Positions 33,734 through 43,049 of a DNA stretch of 64,000 bases are shown one piece after another. Source of the stretch: JAJDXW01 sp965243335 (lineage in GTDB: Bacteria > Pseudomonadota > Gammaproteobacteria > HK1); NCBI GenBank assembly GCA_965243335.1, contig OZ251545.1, positions 2,356,001 through 2,420,000 on the forward strand, written 5' to 3'. A program made the position numbers and the translations under genes. Within the stretch, counting starts at the first letter, position 1; every line of letters starts with the position of its first letter. Below the pieces are notes generated by a model. It was not told where the DNA came from. It ran no database searches and saw only the letters and a program-made list of their open reading frames with translations.

Positions 33734-34781
33734 CGGCTTCTTCCGGATACAGGCAGGCGCTGAAGCGCCCCGGCTCGACCTCGCGCAACGGGGGCGGCTG
33801 CTCCCGGCAGTCGGGACGCCGGATCGGGCATCGCGGGTAGAACGCGCATCCCGGCGGCATCGCGGTGGGCAGCGGCGGCTCCCCGGGCATCGGCTCCAGC
33901 CGAACCCCGCCGCGTTCGAGCGACGGCACCGCGTTGAGAAGCCCGGCGGTGTAGGGGTGCAGCGGCCGCGCGAACAGGCGTTCGGTACGCCCGCTCTCGA
34001 CCACCCGCCCCGCGTACATGACCATGACCCGCGGACACGCCTTCAGCACCACCCGCATATTGTGGGTCGTGAGCAGGACCGAAGCGCCACTGGTCTCGGT
34101 CAGCTCCCCCAGGGTGCGCAGGATGCTGGCCTGCACGGTCACGTCGAGGGCGCTGGTCGCCTCGTCGGCGATGACGAGCGCGGGCTCGGTGGAGATCGCG
34201 GTGGCGATGAGCACCCGCTGGCACATGCCCCCGCTCAACTGGAACGGATAGGCGTGCAGGACGTCGGCGGGGGACGGCACCTTGAGGGTCCGCAGCAGGC
34301 GGGCCGCCTCCGCGAGGGCCGCCTTGCGGCCCATGTTCCGGTGCAGGGAGAGCGCCTCCGCCACCTGGTCCCCAATCCGCATGATGGGATCGAGATGGGC
34401 GGCCGGATCCTGGAAGATCATGGAGATCCGCCGTCCCCGGATGCGGCGCATCTCCTCGGCCCCAAGGGCGAGGAGGTCCTGTCCCTCGAAGCGGACCCGG
34501 CCGTCCACGATCCGGCCGGGCGGGGTGCGCACCAGCCGCATGATCGAGAGGGCGGTCACGCTCTTGCCGCTGCCCGACTCCCCCACGAGGCCGAGCTGCT
34601 CGCCCTCGCCGAGGGAGAGGTCGATGCCGTCGACCGCCTTCGCGACCCCGTGGCGGGAGAAGAACCAGGTCCTGAGCCCCTCGACCCGCAGCACGTCGGC
34701 CCGCTCCACCGGGTCCGGCCGTTCCACCGGGTCCGCCCGGCCCCCCGACTCCCTCCGCCTCGCCGGGTCGATGCGGCCCAT
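33726..34781 (-). CDS. Peptide/nickel-type ABC transporter ATP-binding protein (OppD/DppD class)
   Basis: 351 residues from the ATG at 34781 (GGAAGG upstream), preferred to a GTG at 34808. Walker A LVGESGSGKSVTALSI, Q-loop SMIFQDPAAHLDPIM, Walker B LVIADEATSALDVTVQA, H-loop TTHNMRVV, and the C-terminal Cys cluster (GCAFYPRCPIRRPDC). The signature reads LSGGMCQRV, with Cys in place of the usual Arg; it is one substitution in a conserved position but should still fold. It forms a heterodimer with the following ATPase, whose start overlaps its stop. Confidence 0.93.
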   Translation of the reverse strand: MGRIDPARRRESGGRADPVERPDPVERADVLRVEGLRTWFFSRHGVAKAVDGIDLSLGEGEQLGLVGESGSGKSVTALSIMRLVRTPPGRIVDGRVRFEGQDLLALGAEEMRRIRGRRISMIFQDPAAHLDPIMRIGDQVAEALSLHRNMGRKAALAEAARLLRTLKVPSPADVLHAYPFQLSGGMCQRVLIATAISTEPALVIADEATSALDVTVQASILRTLGELTETSGASVLLTTHNMRVVLKACPRVMVMYAGRVVESGRTERLFARPLHPYTAGLLNAVPSLERGGVRLEPMPGEPPLPTAMPPGCAFYPRCPIRRPDCREQPPPLREVEPGRFSACLYPEEAGG

Positions 34782-34827
34782 CGAATCCTTCCGGTCCGTC
34801 GAGTGCACGACGCGGCCCCGCCCTGCC

Positions 34828-35742
34828 CTACATCTTCATGCGCGGATCCAGCAGATCGCGCAGACCGTCGCCGAGAAAATTGAAGCCCGCCGCGAGCACC
34901 ACGATGGCGACGCCGGGCAGGGTGGAGACGTGCGGCTTGAGGTCGAGGACCTCCCGACCGTCGTTGATCATCCTCCCCCAATCGGCCTGCGGAGGCTGGA
35001 TGCCGAGCCCGATGAAGCTGATCCCGGCCCCGAAGACGACCATCGCTCCGGCGAGGGAGGTCGCGTAGGCGAGCACCGGGGCCACGCTGTTGGGAAGGAT
35101 GTGGTGAAACACGACCTGCAGGCCGCGGGCGCCGCTCGCCCGCGCCGCCTCCACGAACGCCTGTTCGCGCAGGACCACCACCACCTGCGCGGTCACCCGG
35201 GTCATCGGGGGGATGAGCACGATCGTCAGGCTGATGATGAGGTTGCCGAGACCGGGGCCGAGGGTGGCGGCCACCGCGATGGCGAGCAGGATGGGCGGCA
35301 GGCCGAACACCACGTCCATGCCGCGCATGATGAAGGTCTCCGGGAGGCCGCCCGCATAGCCGGAGAGGGAGCCGAGCAGGAGGCCGACGATCGCCGCGAC
35401 GGAGAGCGGGACCACCGCGATGGCGAGGGACGTCCGCGCGCCCCACACGAGGCGGCTCAGCATGTCGCGGCCCTGGCCGTCGGTCCCGAGAACGTAGCCC
35501 TCGGCCCCGATCCCCTTCAGCCGGTCGATCGGATGGATCTCGTTCGGGTCGTAGGGGCTGATGAAGGGGGCGGAGAGGGCGACGAGCACCACGAACAGGA
35601 CGATGGCCGCGCCCGTCGCGATGCCGGCGCGGCCGCCCACCGCGAAGGCGCGCCGCCGCCCCTCCCCTCGGGAGGCGGGCCGCGGCCCCGCCGCCCGATC
35701 CGTCCGGTCCGCCCCGTCCGATTCGCCGGCCCCCCCGGTCAC
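34828..35742 (-). CDS. Peptide/nickel-type ABC transporter permease (OppC/DppC class)
   Basis: 304 residues with a polar N-terminal tail of about 35, one membrane segment, the DppC-specific APFISPYDPNEIHPIDRLKG region, GTDGQGRDMLSRLVWGART, then five more membrane helices. The EAA loop that contacts the ATPases reads EAARASGARGLQVVFHHILP, close to the consensus EAA-x3-G-x9-I-x-LP. The ATG has no strong ribosome site; an internal start is possible but less likely. Located 28 bases after the DppB-type gene. Confidence 0.92.
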   Translation of the reverse strand: MTGGAGESDGADRTDRAAGPRPASRGEGRRRAFAVGGRAGIATGAAIVLFVVLVALSAPFISPYDPNEIHPIDRLKGIGAEGYVLGTDGQGRDMLSRLVWGARTSLAIAVVPLSVAAIVGLLLGSLSGYAGGLPETFIMRGMDVVFGLPPILLAIAVAATLGPGLGNLIISLTIVLIPPMTRVTAQVVVVLREQAFVEAARASGARGLQVVFHHILPNSVAPVLAYATSLAGAMVVFGAGISFIGLGIQPPQADWGRMINDGREVLDLKPHVSTLPGVAIVVLAAGFNFLGDGLRDLLDPRMKM

Positions 35743-35770
35743 GTCGTCCCCCGGCCCCCTCCGGCCCGCC

Positions 35771-36724
35771 CTACTCCGCGCGCACCCGCGGGTTGATGAT
35801 CCGGTACAGCACGTCCACGACGAGGTTCAGCAGCACGAAGACGATCGTGCTGAACAGCACCAGCCCCAGCATCATGGGCATGTCCCGGCCGACCACGGAC
35901 TTGTAGATCTCGTAGCCGAGGCCCGGCCAGCTGAAGATGATCTCGACGAAGAGGGCGGCGCCCAGGATGAGATAGCCGATCTGAAGCCCGGTCATGTTCA
36001 CGACCGTGGGCAGCGCGTTGGGAAGCGCATGGCGGAAGATGACCGCCCGCTCCGAGAGCCCCTTGGCGCGGAGGGCGGTCATGTAGTCGAGCCGCATCCC
36101 CTCCAGCATCGCGGTGCGGGTGACCCGCGCGATGATCGCGGCCGGCGTGAGCCCCGCGACCACCCCCGGCATGATCATGTGCTCCAGCAGGTCGAGCGTC
36201 GTCTTCTCTTCCACGAAGGAGCGCATCCCGCCGGTCGGCAGCCACCCGAGGGTCACGGAGAAGACGTAGATGAACACCAGGCCGAGCCAGTACGCGGGTA
36301 TGCTGAGCGCGAACACCGAGACCAGCATGATGGCCCGGTCGGTCAGGGAATTCTGCTTGACCGCGGAGAGGACCCCGGCCGCCACGCCGACGACGATGCT
36401 GAACAGGCCCGCCGCTCCGGTGAGAAGCAAGGTGATCCGGAACTTCTCCAGCACCAGGGGGAGCACCGGCAGGCGCTGCTGGATGGAGACCCCCCAATCG
36501 CCCTGCAGCAGGTGGCCGAGCCATCGGAAGTACTGCACGTAGGCCGGATCGTCGAGCCCGTACTTCTCTCGTAGCGCCTCGCGCGCCTCCGGGGAGGCGA
36601 AGACGCCCATCAGGACGTCCACCGGGTCCCCCGGGGCGAGCTGGATCAGGGTGAAGACGACCGCGGAGGCGCCGAGAAGCACCGGCGCCAGGAAGAGGAG
36701 CCGCGACACCAGGAACCGCAACAC
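35771..36724 (-). CDS. Peptide/nickel-type ABC transporter permease (OppB/DppB class)
   Basis: 317 residues with six membrane helices. The N-terminus FLVSRLLFLAPVLLGASAVVF and ELxxGDPVD-like APGDPVDVLMG are the DppB signature, and the EAA loop appears near AKGLSERAVIFRHALPNALP. FLDGRIFSWPGLG-like EIIFSWPGLGYEIYKSVVGRD marks the last third. It makes the membrane pore with the downstream DppC-type protein. It follows the substrate-binding protein after about 155 bases. Confidence 0.92.
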   Translation of the reverse strand: MLRFLVSRLLFLAPVLLGASAVVFTLIQLAPGDPVDVLMGVFASPEAREALREKYGLDDPAYVQYFRWLGHLLQGDWGVSIQQRLPVLPLVLEKFRITLLLTGAAGLFSIVVGVAAGVLSAVKQNSLTDRAIMLVSVFALSIPAYWLGLVFIYVFSVTLGWLPTGGMRSFVEEKTTLDLLEHMIMPGVVAGLTPAAIIARVTRTAMLEGMRLDYMTALRAKGLSERAVIFRHALPNALPTVVNMTGLQIGYLILGAALFVEIIFSWPGLGYEIYKSVVGRDMPMMLGLVLFSTIVFVLLNLVVDVLYRIINPRVRAE

Positions 36725-36878
36725 CTCGCGGCCGCCTCACCCGGCCGCGGCGCGGCGGAGCGCGTCGACGGCAAGGGCGCCGCCCGCGCGCGGAGGGCGA
36801 GCCGCCCCGCACGCGGACCGGGCGCCGGCGGGCTTCGCGAGCCGAGACCGCCGGCGCCGGCGGTTCATCCCGGCCGGC

Positions 36879-38477
36879 CTATTCGGCCAGCCACGCGTAT
36901 CCCGGAAATTGCAGCCACGCCCGGGCGGGCAGCCAGTCCCGCACCTTCTTCATGGACGCCATCGGCCGCAATCCGTGCACCAGGGGGATGCTGCCGCTCG
37001 TGTCGATGATGATCTTCTGGGCCTGCCGGTGCAGGTCGCGCCATTCGTCGATGTCGGCCGCGGTGTAGGCCATCTCCATCAACCGGTCGACCTCCGGGTT
37101 CTGATGACACTGGTTGTTCAGGCCGTTCGGAGCGCACTGCGGCCCGTAGTACCCCATGTCCAGGATGAAGTCGGTGTCGTAGCCCCGGTCGAAGGTCACG
37201 CACTCCTCGTCCGCCTTCGGCCGCATGTAGGCCGCGCCGAACTCCGCGTTGTCCCGCACCCGGATCTCCATCCGCACGCCGATCTGAGACAGGTTGGCCT
37301 GCACGAACTCGTATGCCTGGAGGGCGCCGGCCACCGGCTCGTTCTCCGGCGACGTGATCACGAAGAAGTCGAACCCGTCGGGATGGGCGGTCTCGGCCAG
37401 GATCCTCCTCGCCTCGTCCGGGTCGTACTTCTCGAACACCGGGAGCGACGGGTCGAACGAGGCCGAGCCGATGCCGTAGAGCTGCGTCGCCGGGATCGCG
37501 GTCCCCTTGAGGATCACCTCCGCGAGCGTCTTCCGGTCGATGGCCATGTTGACCGCCTTGCGCACCCGCGGGTCGGAGAAGGGACCGCTCGCGAACCAGC
37601 ACTCGATCACCTTGGTGGCGGGCAGCCCCCGCAGGAAGACGTTGAACCGGGGGTCCTGCTTCATGGGCTCGACCTGATCCACGGGGATGTCCCACGCGAT
37701 GTGCACCTCGCCCGCCTTCAGGGCCGCGATGCGGGCGGCCGGCTCGATGATCGGCCGATACACCATGCGGTCCACGTGGGGCTTCCTGCCCCAGTACTCG
37801 TCGTTGCGCTCCATCACGGTGCGCTGTCCCCTCACCCACTCGACGAGCTTGAACGGCCCCGTGCCCACCGCGTGCTGTCCGATGCCTTCGTTCCCGTGCT
37901 CGATGATCGCGGCGGGGCTGATCATGTAGTAGTTCGGCAGGCTCGAGAGCGCCTCGATGAAGCCGACGTTGGCCCGCTCCAGCTCCACTTCGAAGGTGTA
38001 TTCGTCGACCACCCTCGAGCCCTTCAATCCCCTCAGGACCCCGGTCGCGGTGCTGCCGACCTGCTGGTCGTAATACGGGGAATCCTTGTCGGTCATCCGC
38101 TGGAAGTTGAAGTGGGCGGCTTCGGCGTTGAAGGGGGAGCCGTCGTGAAACACGACCCCCTCGCGCAGCTTGAACCGGTAGGTCCGGCCGTCCTCCGACA
38201 CGGTCCAGCTCTCCGCGAGCCCCGGCACGATGGGATGGAACTCCTCGTCGGCGGTCCAGTCCTTCTCCACGAGACCGTTGTACAGGGGAAGGAGCGCGTT
38301 GTGCTGCGAGCTGCTGATGTACTTCTGGATGTCCAGGTCGGGGGTGTCGTTGGTGGTCGCGACCACCAGGGTTCCTCCGGCGCGGGGCTGGCCGGCCGCG
38401 ACCCCCGGGGCAAGGACGGCGGCCGCCGCGAGCATCGCCGCGAACGTGGCCGCCAAGGCTGAAGACGTGAAAGGCAC
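36879..38477 (-). CDS. Extracellular solute-binding protein, family 5 (peptide/nickel ABC transporter)
   Basis: 532 residues. Signal peptide (FAAMLAAAAVLAPGVAAGQP). SBP_bac_5 features: GGTLVVATTNDTPDLDIQKY, LAESWTVSEDGRTYRFKLRE, GVVFHDGSPFNAEAAHFNFQ, VGTGPFKLVEW, and FSDPRVRKAVNMAIDRKTL. It selects the solute for the permeases and ATPases that follow. Family 5 proteins bind di- or oligopeptides, nickel chelates, opines or glutathione, and sequence alone does not tell which. It has several Cys (EECVTFDRG, PQCAPNG, NQCHQNP), one of which is unusual for this family. First gene of the operon. Confidence 0.92.
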   Translation of the reverse strand: MPFTSSALAATFAAMLAAAAVLAPGVAAGQPRAGGTLVVATTNDTPDLDIQKYISSSQHNALLPLYNGLVEKDWTADEEFHPIVPGLAESWTVSEDGRTYRFKLREGVVFHDGSPFNAEAAHFNFQRMTDKDSPYYDQQVGSTATGVLRGLKGSRVVDEYTFEVELERANVGFIEALSSLPNYYMISPAAIIEHGNEGIGQHAVGTGPFKLVEWVRGQRTVMERNDEYWGRKPHVDRMVYRPIIEPAARIAALKAGEVHIAWDIPVDQVEPMKQDPRFNVFLRGLPATKVIECWFASGPFSDPRVRKAVNMAIDRKTLAEVILKGTAIPATQLYGIGSASFDPSLPVFEKYDPDEARRILAETAHPDGFDFFVITSPENEPVAGALQAYEFVQANLSQIGVRMEIRVRDNAEFGAAYMRPKADEECVTFDRGYDTDFILDMGYYGPQCAPNGLNNQCHQNPEVDRLMEMAYTAADIDEWRDLHRQAQKIIIDTSGSIPLVHGLRPMASMKKVRDWLPARAWLQFPGYAWLAE

Positions 38478-38759
38478 TTGCGCTTCCTCCTAAGGTCCGG
38501 AGGTCGCCTTATAGCGAGGTCTCGAACGGCAAGTCAAGGTGTGCACGCCGGCGAGCAGGGCGTGCTTCATGCCGAGGACGCTGGCCGGGATCCGGTTGGG
38601 CGGAAGATCCTTCCTCCATGAAGGGCCGGACCCCGGGTCGCGCCGCCGCCGCGCGTTCCGTCGAACGCGTACGAGTGATGCGCGGCGGCTGCGCCTCTTT
38701 CGGCCCGCGCGGGTCGGCGAGGCCCGTGGTCCGGCGTCCGGCGCCGGGACGCGCCCGAT

Positions 38760-39347
38760 TCAGCCGCCGCGGCCGACTTCCGCCTGCAGCCGCTTGTTGG
38801 CGTCGGTGAACCCGTTCAGGGAGCCTTCCAGACGAAACGAATCGCCGCCGCCCGCCGGCTCCGCCTCCACGTGCAGCACCACCCCGTCCCGGAAGCTCTC
38901 GACGGCGACCTCGTCCAGGGGGCCGCGCGCGATGCAACCGTCCGTGAAACAGGTCTCGAACGAGAGGACTACGCTCCGCGCCTCGTCTGCGCGCAGCCGC
39001 AAGCCGCTATCGAAACGAAGGCCGAACGGCGTCAGCACGATGGCCTCCATCCCCCCGTCCGCGGGTGACGGCCGGTCAGCGAACGACGGGGCCAGGGTCA
39101 CGGTCAGCAACGGTTGCGTCCGCCCCGACTCGGCGTCCCGCCAGAAGAAACGCTGCTCCATGACGCACTGCCGCCGTCCTTCCGCTCCCTCGCCGCCTTC
39201 CTGCGTCTGCCCGACCGCACAGCGCACCGTCCAGTTGCCGTAGGTCTCCGAAAAGGCGCTCGGCTTGGACACCTGCGCGTACACGGCTCCACTCCACGCG
39301 AGCGCCCCCCCCGCCAAGGCTGCCGCGAACCACCTCCCAAACGTCAT
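38760..39347 (-). CDS. Invasion-associated locus B (IalB) family protein
   Basis: 195 residues from the ATG at 39347 (GGAGG eight bases upstream); an ATG six bases earlier is too close to that site. Signal peptide (FAAALAGGALAWSGAVYAQ). Family marks: ETYGNWTVRCAVGQTQEGG, with Cys, RRQCVMEQRFFWRD, and later ETCFTDGCIARGPLDE, whose four Cys form the conserved disulfide pattern, and DALR-like ending SLNGFTDANKRL. IalB proteins are periplasmic and widespread in Alphaproteobacteria. In Bartonella they relate to erythrocyte invasion, but the general role is unclear. The family distribution is the best lineage hint here. Confidence 0.88.
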   Translation of the reverse strand: MTFGRWFAAALAGGALAWSGAVYAQVSKPSAFSETYGNWTVRCAVGQTQEGGEGAEGRRQCVMEQRFFWRDAESGRTQPLLTVTLAPSFADRPSPADGGMEAIVLTPFGLRFDSGLRLRADEARSVVLSFETCFTDGCIARGPLDEVAVESFRDGVVLHVEAEPAGGGDSFRLEGSLNGFTDANKRLQAEVGRGG

Positions 39348-39785
39348 CGACATCCCCTCCGAACTCCGGATCACCGGTCGCCTGCCCCGAGCCAGCGGAG
39401 CGCCCCGGGCCCCGTGGGCCACTCGGAGCCGCATTCCTCCGGCCCAATTCCCCGCCCATTGTACAGAAGACCATGCGGTCGGGCGGCCGGCAGCGCACCT
39501 CGGGCGCGCCCTGGATCACCGGGGCGGCGCCATCGTTCGGCACGGCTGCGCCGCCGAAAGGCGCCGTCGACGGCGACGGCGCTTCGTCGAACCCGGCGGT
39601 CGTGGCCGTACGCAGGGTGGACCTGCAAGGGGCCGTCAGTGGACAGCTCGTCCCCACAGCCGCCGGCGACCTCCGTCGCCGGTGGGCAGGCGGGGCCGGG
39701 TCGACCCCTGAAGGTCCACCCTGTGAGCCGCCGTATCCGGCGCGAGCCCGATGGCGTTGCGAGCTTGCTGACGCCGGGCCGGAGC
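39348..39785. other. Gene-free spacer containing nested inverted repeats
   Basis: No gene in about 440 bases. CAGGGTGGACCT (39613-39624) and its exact complement (39712-39723) are 87 bases apart. Between them, CCGGCGAC/GTCGCCGG (39663-39682) makes an eight-pair hairpin with a CTCC loop. Together these give a branched or long-stem structure that could act in RNA. Confidence 0.6.
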
Positions 39786-40781
39786 TCAGTCCGCGGCGGC
39801 GGCCGGCGGCCCCGCCCTCCCGGGGATCGGCATCGGCTCCACCGGCTCGCCGCGCTGGCGGGCGAGATGGCGGGAGCGCAGGATCCTGGCCGCCTCCACC
39901 AGGGTGTCCCGGCTCGGCCCCCGATCGGCGAGCGCCTCGATCTCGCGGAGCTCGTCCTCGGTGAACCCGGCCTCGAGCCGCTCCTCGCGGGCGATGCCGA
40001 TCGCCGCATCGCCCCGCCCCGAACGCCCCGTCCCGATGGAGAACCGGCGCTCCACGTCGCGCTGGAACTCCTTCGCTTCGCGGAACTTCTCGGGGTCGGC
40101 GCGGGTGAACTGCTTGACCCAGTTGCTGCCGAAGCGGACGTGGGTCAGCTCGTCGGCGAGGACGAAGTCGACGGCCTGCTCCATCACCGGGTCGTCCGCC
40201 TCCCGGGCGTAGTCGATCATGGCCCGGAAGGCGTCGCACGCGAGCCCTTCGAGGCACCGGTTGACCCCCGCGACCCGCAGGGTCGGATCGTCCGCGCACG
40301 CCGCCTCGAAGAGGGTGGTGGTTTCCGGGTAGTCGCCGACCTCGACCCCCACGTGGTCGAGCAGCTTCTCGAAGACCTGGCAGTGGCGCGCCTCGTCCCA
40401 GCACTGGCGCGCCATGTTCATCCGGAACTCCCACGGCGCGTCGGGGAAGTCCCAGAGGGTGCGGCCGGCCCCTTCGAGCGCCTGCAGCTCGCCGACGAAG
40501 ATGCCGTGCAGGCGCACCTTGAGCTGCACCTCCACGTTGGGGTCCTCCGGGTGCAGCGAGCCGAACTGGGTGAGGAAGGGGTATCCGGGGCCGAGATCGT
40601 CGTAGACCTTCTCGAGCTCCGTGCCCTCCACCCGCTCGCGCAGCCTCGGAGCGGCGTGCTCCATGAGCGCGACCACCCCCTCCACGTCGTCGGGCAGCGA
40701 TTCGAGCAGCCGCCCGCGCGCGCCCGCCCGCTTGAACCGGCGGTCGCGCGCCAGCTCCTCGTGGGAGATGAACCTCTTCAT
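39786..40781 (-). CDS. Ferritin-like domain protein (diiron-type)
   Basis: 331 residues, almost all helical. Metal-ligand motifs: HGIFVGELQALEGAG with E, NMARQCWDEARHCQVFEKLL with D-E-A-R-H, and VDFVLADELTHVRFGSNWV with E and H. These two E-x-x-H type motifs plus two single Glu fit a four-helix diiron site like ferritin-like/DUF455 proteins. The reaction is unknown; relatives range from oxygenases to storage proteins. It is followed after a short gap by a second, shorter helical gene on the same strand (transcribed first), so they form an operon. Start ATG has AAGGGG upstream. Confidence 0.75.
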   Translation of the reverse strand: MKRFISHEELARDRRFKRAGARGRLLESLPDDVEGVVALMEHAAPRLRERVEGTELEKVYDDLGPGYPFLTQFGSLHPEDPNVEVQLKVRLHGIFVGELQALEGAGRTLWDFPDAPWEFRMNMARQCWDEARHCQVFEKLLDHVGVEVGDYPETTTLFEAACADDPTLRVAGVNRCLEGLACDAFRAMIDYAREADDPVMEQAVDFVLADELTHVRFGSNWVKQFTRADPEKFREAKEFQRDVERRFSIGTGRSGRGDAAIGIAREERLEAGFTEDELREIEALADRGPSRDTLVEAARILRSRHLARQRGEPVEPMPIPGRAGPPAAAAD

Positions 40782-40808
40782 ACCTTCAACCCCTTCCCCT
40801 TCATGCCT

Positions 40809-41510
40809 TCAGCCCTCGCATCGCGGCGCGGACCCGCCGTCCGGCGCCAGCTCTCCGGTCACCCCTCCGCACGCGCGAAGCTCGGCTCCGAGGGCCTCGC
40901 GGCGCGCCCGGCGGCGGCCTTTGGCCTCGGGCGCGCCGGCGCAGAGGGTGTCGAGCACCTCCCGCCCCCAGGCGATGTGGCGCCTCGCGTCCGCGAGCGA
41001 TTCCTCCAGGATCTTGATGGTCGGGGCGTCCGCGATGGGGTCGGTCTCGGCCGCGGTCCGCTCCCAGGCGTCCGCGAGGTGCGGCAGGAACACGTCGAAG
41101 ACCCCGGTGAGCTTCTCGATCGTCAGGGTCGGCGACTCCGGCTCCGCCACCGACCGGACGAACGCCGCGAACGCCTCGTTCGGCGCCTCGGAGGCGGAGA
41201 CCGAACGGGTCCCGCAACGGAGCTCCGGGAGGCGCTTGCCCAGCTTGTCGGCCGCCTGCGCGGTCTCCCAGATGATCCGTCCGAGCCCCGTCTTGACCGG
41301 GAGCTCGGGGACGGTGGCGAGCCACCCGCCGAGGATCATCATGATCCACTCCTCGGCGAAGCGGAAGTTGCGCACCCGGCGGGCCACCGCCTCCACGTCG
41401 TAGCGCCCGTGCAGCTCGCGAAGGTCCGCCGGCACGTCGAACGCGGAATAGGGCGTGAACGTGGTGCGCTCATCGGCTCCGACGCCGGGATACATGCGGG
41501 TCTCGGTCAT
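40809..41510 (-). CDS. Helical protein of unknown function, partner of the ferritin-like gene
   Basis: 233 residues. RNFRFAEEWIMMILGGWLAT carries Glu, and ILEESLADARRHIAWGREVL has E and H in a ferritin-like spacing, so it too may be a four-helix-bundle protein, perhaps with a degenerate metal site. No signal peptide. It is transcribed directly before the ferritin-like gene with a 27-base gap, and the two are of comparable design, suggesting a hetero-oligomer or a duplicated pair. I do not recognise the family. A crotonase lies upstream on the same strand. Confidence 0.7.
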   Translation of the reverse strand: MTETRMYPGVGADERTTFTPYSAFDVPADLRELHGRYDVEAVARRVRNFRFAEEWIMMILGGWLATVPELPVKTGLGRIIWETAQAADKLGKRLPELRCGTRSVSASEAPNEAFAAFVRSVAEPESPTLTIEKLTGVFDVFLPHLADAWERTAAETDPIADAPTIKILEESLADARRHIAWGREVLDTLCAGAPEAKGRRRARREALGAELRACGGVTGELAPDGGSAPRCEG

Positions 41511-41675
41511 GGGCGCCCTCCCCCTCGGCTCGCGCTCATGCCCCCGGCTTCCGGGCGAACCTCCGGCCCGGCGCGGGGCGTTCCCTCCGCGGAGCCGTCC
41601 CCCGCCATTCTATCTTCCCCCGCCGTCCGGCCCGCACGGCTCGGCGCACGCCGGCCGGGCCGGATCGCGCCCGGC

Positions 41676-42485
41676 TCAGATCGGCGACCCTTGCGGGAAG
41701 TCCGGCTCGCGCTTCTCGCGGAGCGACGCCAGACCCTCGCGCACCTCCGGGCTCCCGAACCCGAGCATCTCGAGCGCGAGCGAGGTGTCGAAGGTGGGGC
41801 CGGCCATGCGCAGCCAGTTGTTGAGCGCGTGCTTGGTCCAGCGGATGGCCGACGGGGCGCCCCGGGCGAGCTTGCGCGCCACCTCGAGCGCCTTGTCCTG
41901 GAGCGCGTCGTCGTCCACGCAGAGCGAGACGAGGCCGATCCGCTCCGCCTCGGCGCCGGTGAGCACGTCGCAGGTCATGAGGTAGTACTTCGCCTTGGCC
42001 ATCCCGCAAAGGAGCGGCCACACGATCGCAGCATGGTCGCCGGCCGCCACCCCGAGACGGGTATGCCCGTCCGTGATGCGGGCCGAGCGGGCCGCGATGG
42101 ACACGTCGCACAGCAGCCCGGCGACGAGGCCCGCCCCCACCGCCGGCCCGTTGATCGCGGAGACCAGGGGCTTGTTGCAGTCGAGGAGGTTGTAGACGAG
42201 GGCGCGCGCCTCCTTCCACGTGCCGACCAGGTTGTCGAACGACTGCATGTTGTGCTCGATGAGGTCGAAGTCGCCCCCCGCGGAGAACGCCCGGCCCTCG
42301 CCGGTCAGGATCACGCAGTCGATGTCCGGGTCCGCGTCGATCTTGGGCCAGAGGTAGGTGAGCTCGCGATGCCCGATCGCGTCGAGCGCGTTGTAGCGCT
42401 CCGGGCGGTTGAACGTCACCCGCAGGATCCGCTCGTCGGGGCGGTCGAAGGTCAGCCGCTCGTAGCCGGCGTATGGGTCGGTCAT
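41676..42485 (-). CDS. Enoyl-CoA hydratase/isomerase (crotonase) family protein
   Basis: 269 residues from the ATG at 42485 (GGGAAG upstream); a longer frame reads into the repeat and is rejected. Crotonase signature: VTFNRPERYNALDAIGHREL, then CVILTGEGRAFSAGGDFDLI with the first oxyanion-hole region and KPLVSAINGPAVGAGLVAGL with the second. Catalytic Glu equivalents at GMAKAKYYLMTCDVLTGAEA are only partly evident: the position after the oxyanion glycine reads RLGVAAGDHAA, so hydration activity needs testing. CoA-ester metabolism is expected. No close operon partner. Confidence 0.9.
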   Translation of the reverse strand: MTDPYAGYERLTFDRPDERILRVTFNRPERYNALDAIGHRELTYLWPKIDADPDIDCVILTGEGRAFSAGGDFDLIEHNMQSFDNLVGTWKEARALVYNLLDCNKPLVSAINGPAVGAGLVAGLLCDVSIAARSARITDGHTRLGVAAGDHAAIVWPLLCGMAKAKYYLMTCDVLTGAEAERIGLVSLCVDDDALQDKALEVARKLARGAPSAIRWTKHALNNWLRMAGPTFDTSLALEMLGFGSPEVREGLASLREKREPDFPQGSPI

Positions 42486-42544
42486 CGCATCGCTTCCCGG
42501 TGTGGTGGGTATGGCCTTGCGCGGCAACGTTAGCACGGCCCGCC

Positions 42545-42755
42545 GCGGCGGCAGTAGTCGCGGGCGCGTCCTGTGGGGACGGGGGTGTCCTGGGAACGCG
42601 GGCGTCCCGCCCGCAGCGGGCCGAAGTGAAGCGCCCGGGAGAAAAATGCGGGCGAGACGCCCGTGTTCCCAGGGACGTACCCGCACAAGCGCCGCCGTGG
42701 GGTGAAACCCGCCCGAAGGCCCCTCGAACCGACCCCAAACCCTGGAACAACGCCG
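42545..42755. repeat. Composite palindromic intergenic repeat, copy 4
   Basis: In a 560-base gene-free space between the divergent crotonase and coxG. Direct core GGGAACGCGGGCGTCCCGCC (about 42590), inverted core near 42644, then a second module ending GAACCGACCCCAAACCCTGG whose reverse complement appears at 60690-60730. The rest, 42756-43035, is G-rich and holds no gene. Confidence 0.85.
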
Positions 42756-43049
42756 TCCCCGGGGGTAAGAAATCTCTCGAACCCCACCCTACACTCTCTA
42801 TATCAATAGCTTACGCACAGCGCCCGGGCCCCGCGGGGAGGGTCGGGGCCGGTCGGGAGGGAGAGACGGACCAGGGGGAGGAGCAGGCCGGGCGGGCCGG
42901 GGGGCAGGCGCCCGGGCGAGCTGGCCGTGACGCGCCGCCGCGGCCCGGGGAGCGGCCCGGGGGCAGGCTGGGAGCGGCGCCCGGGGAACGTGCACCCGCG
43001 CCATGCGCATCCGGGCTATACTCCGTCAGACCGACCGGAGCCGCACGAC

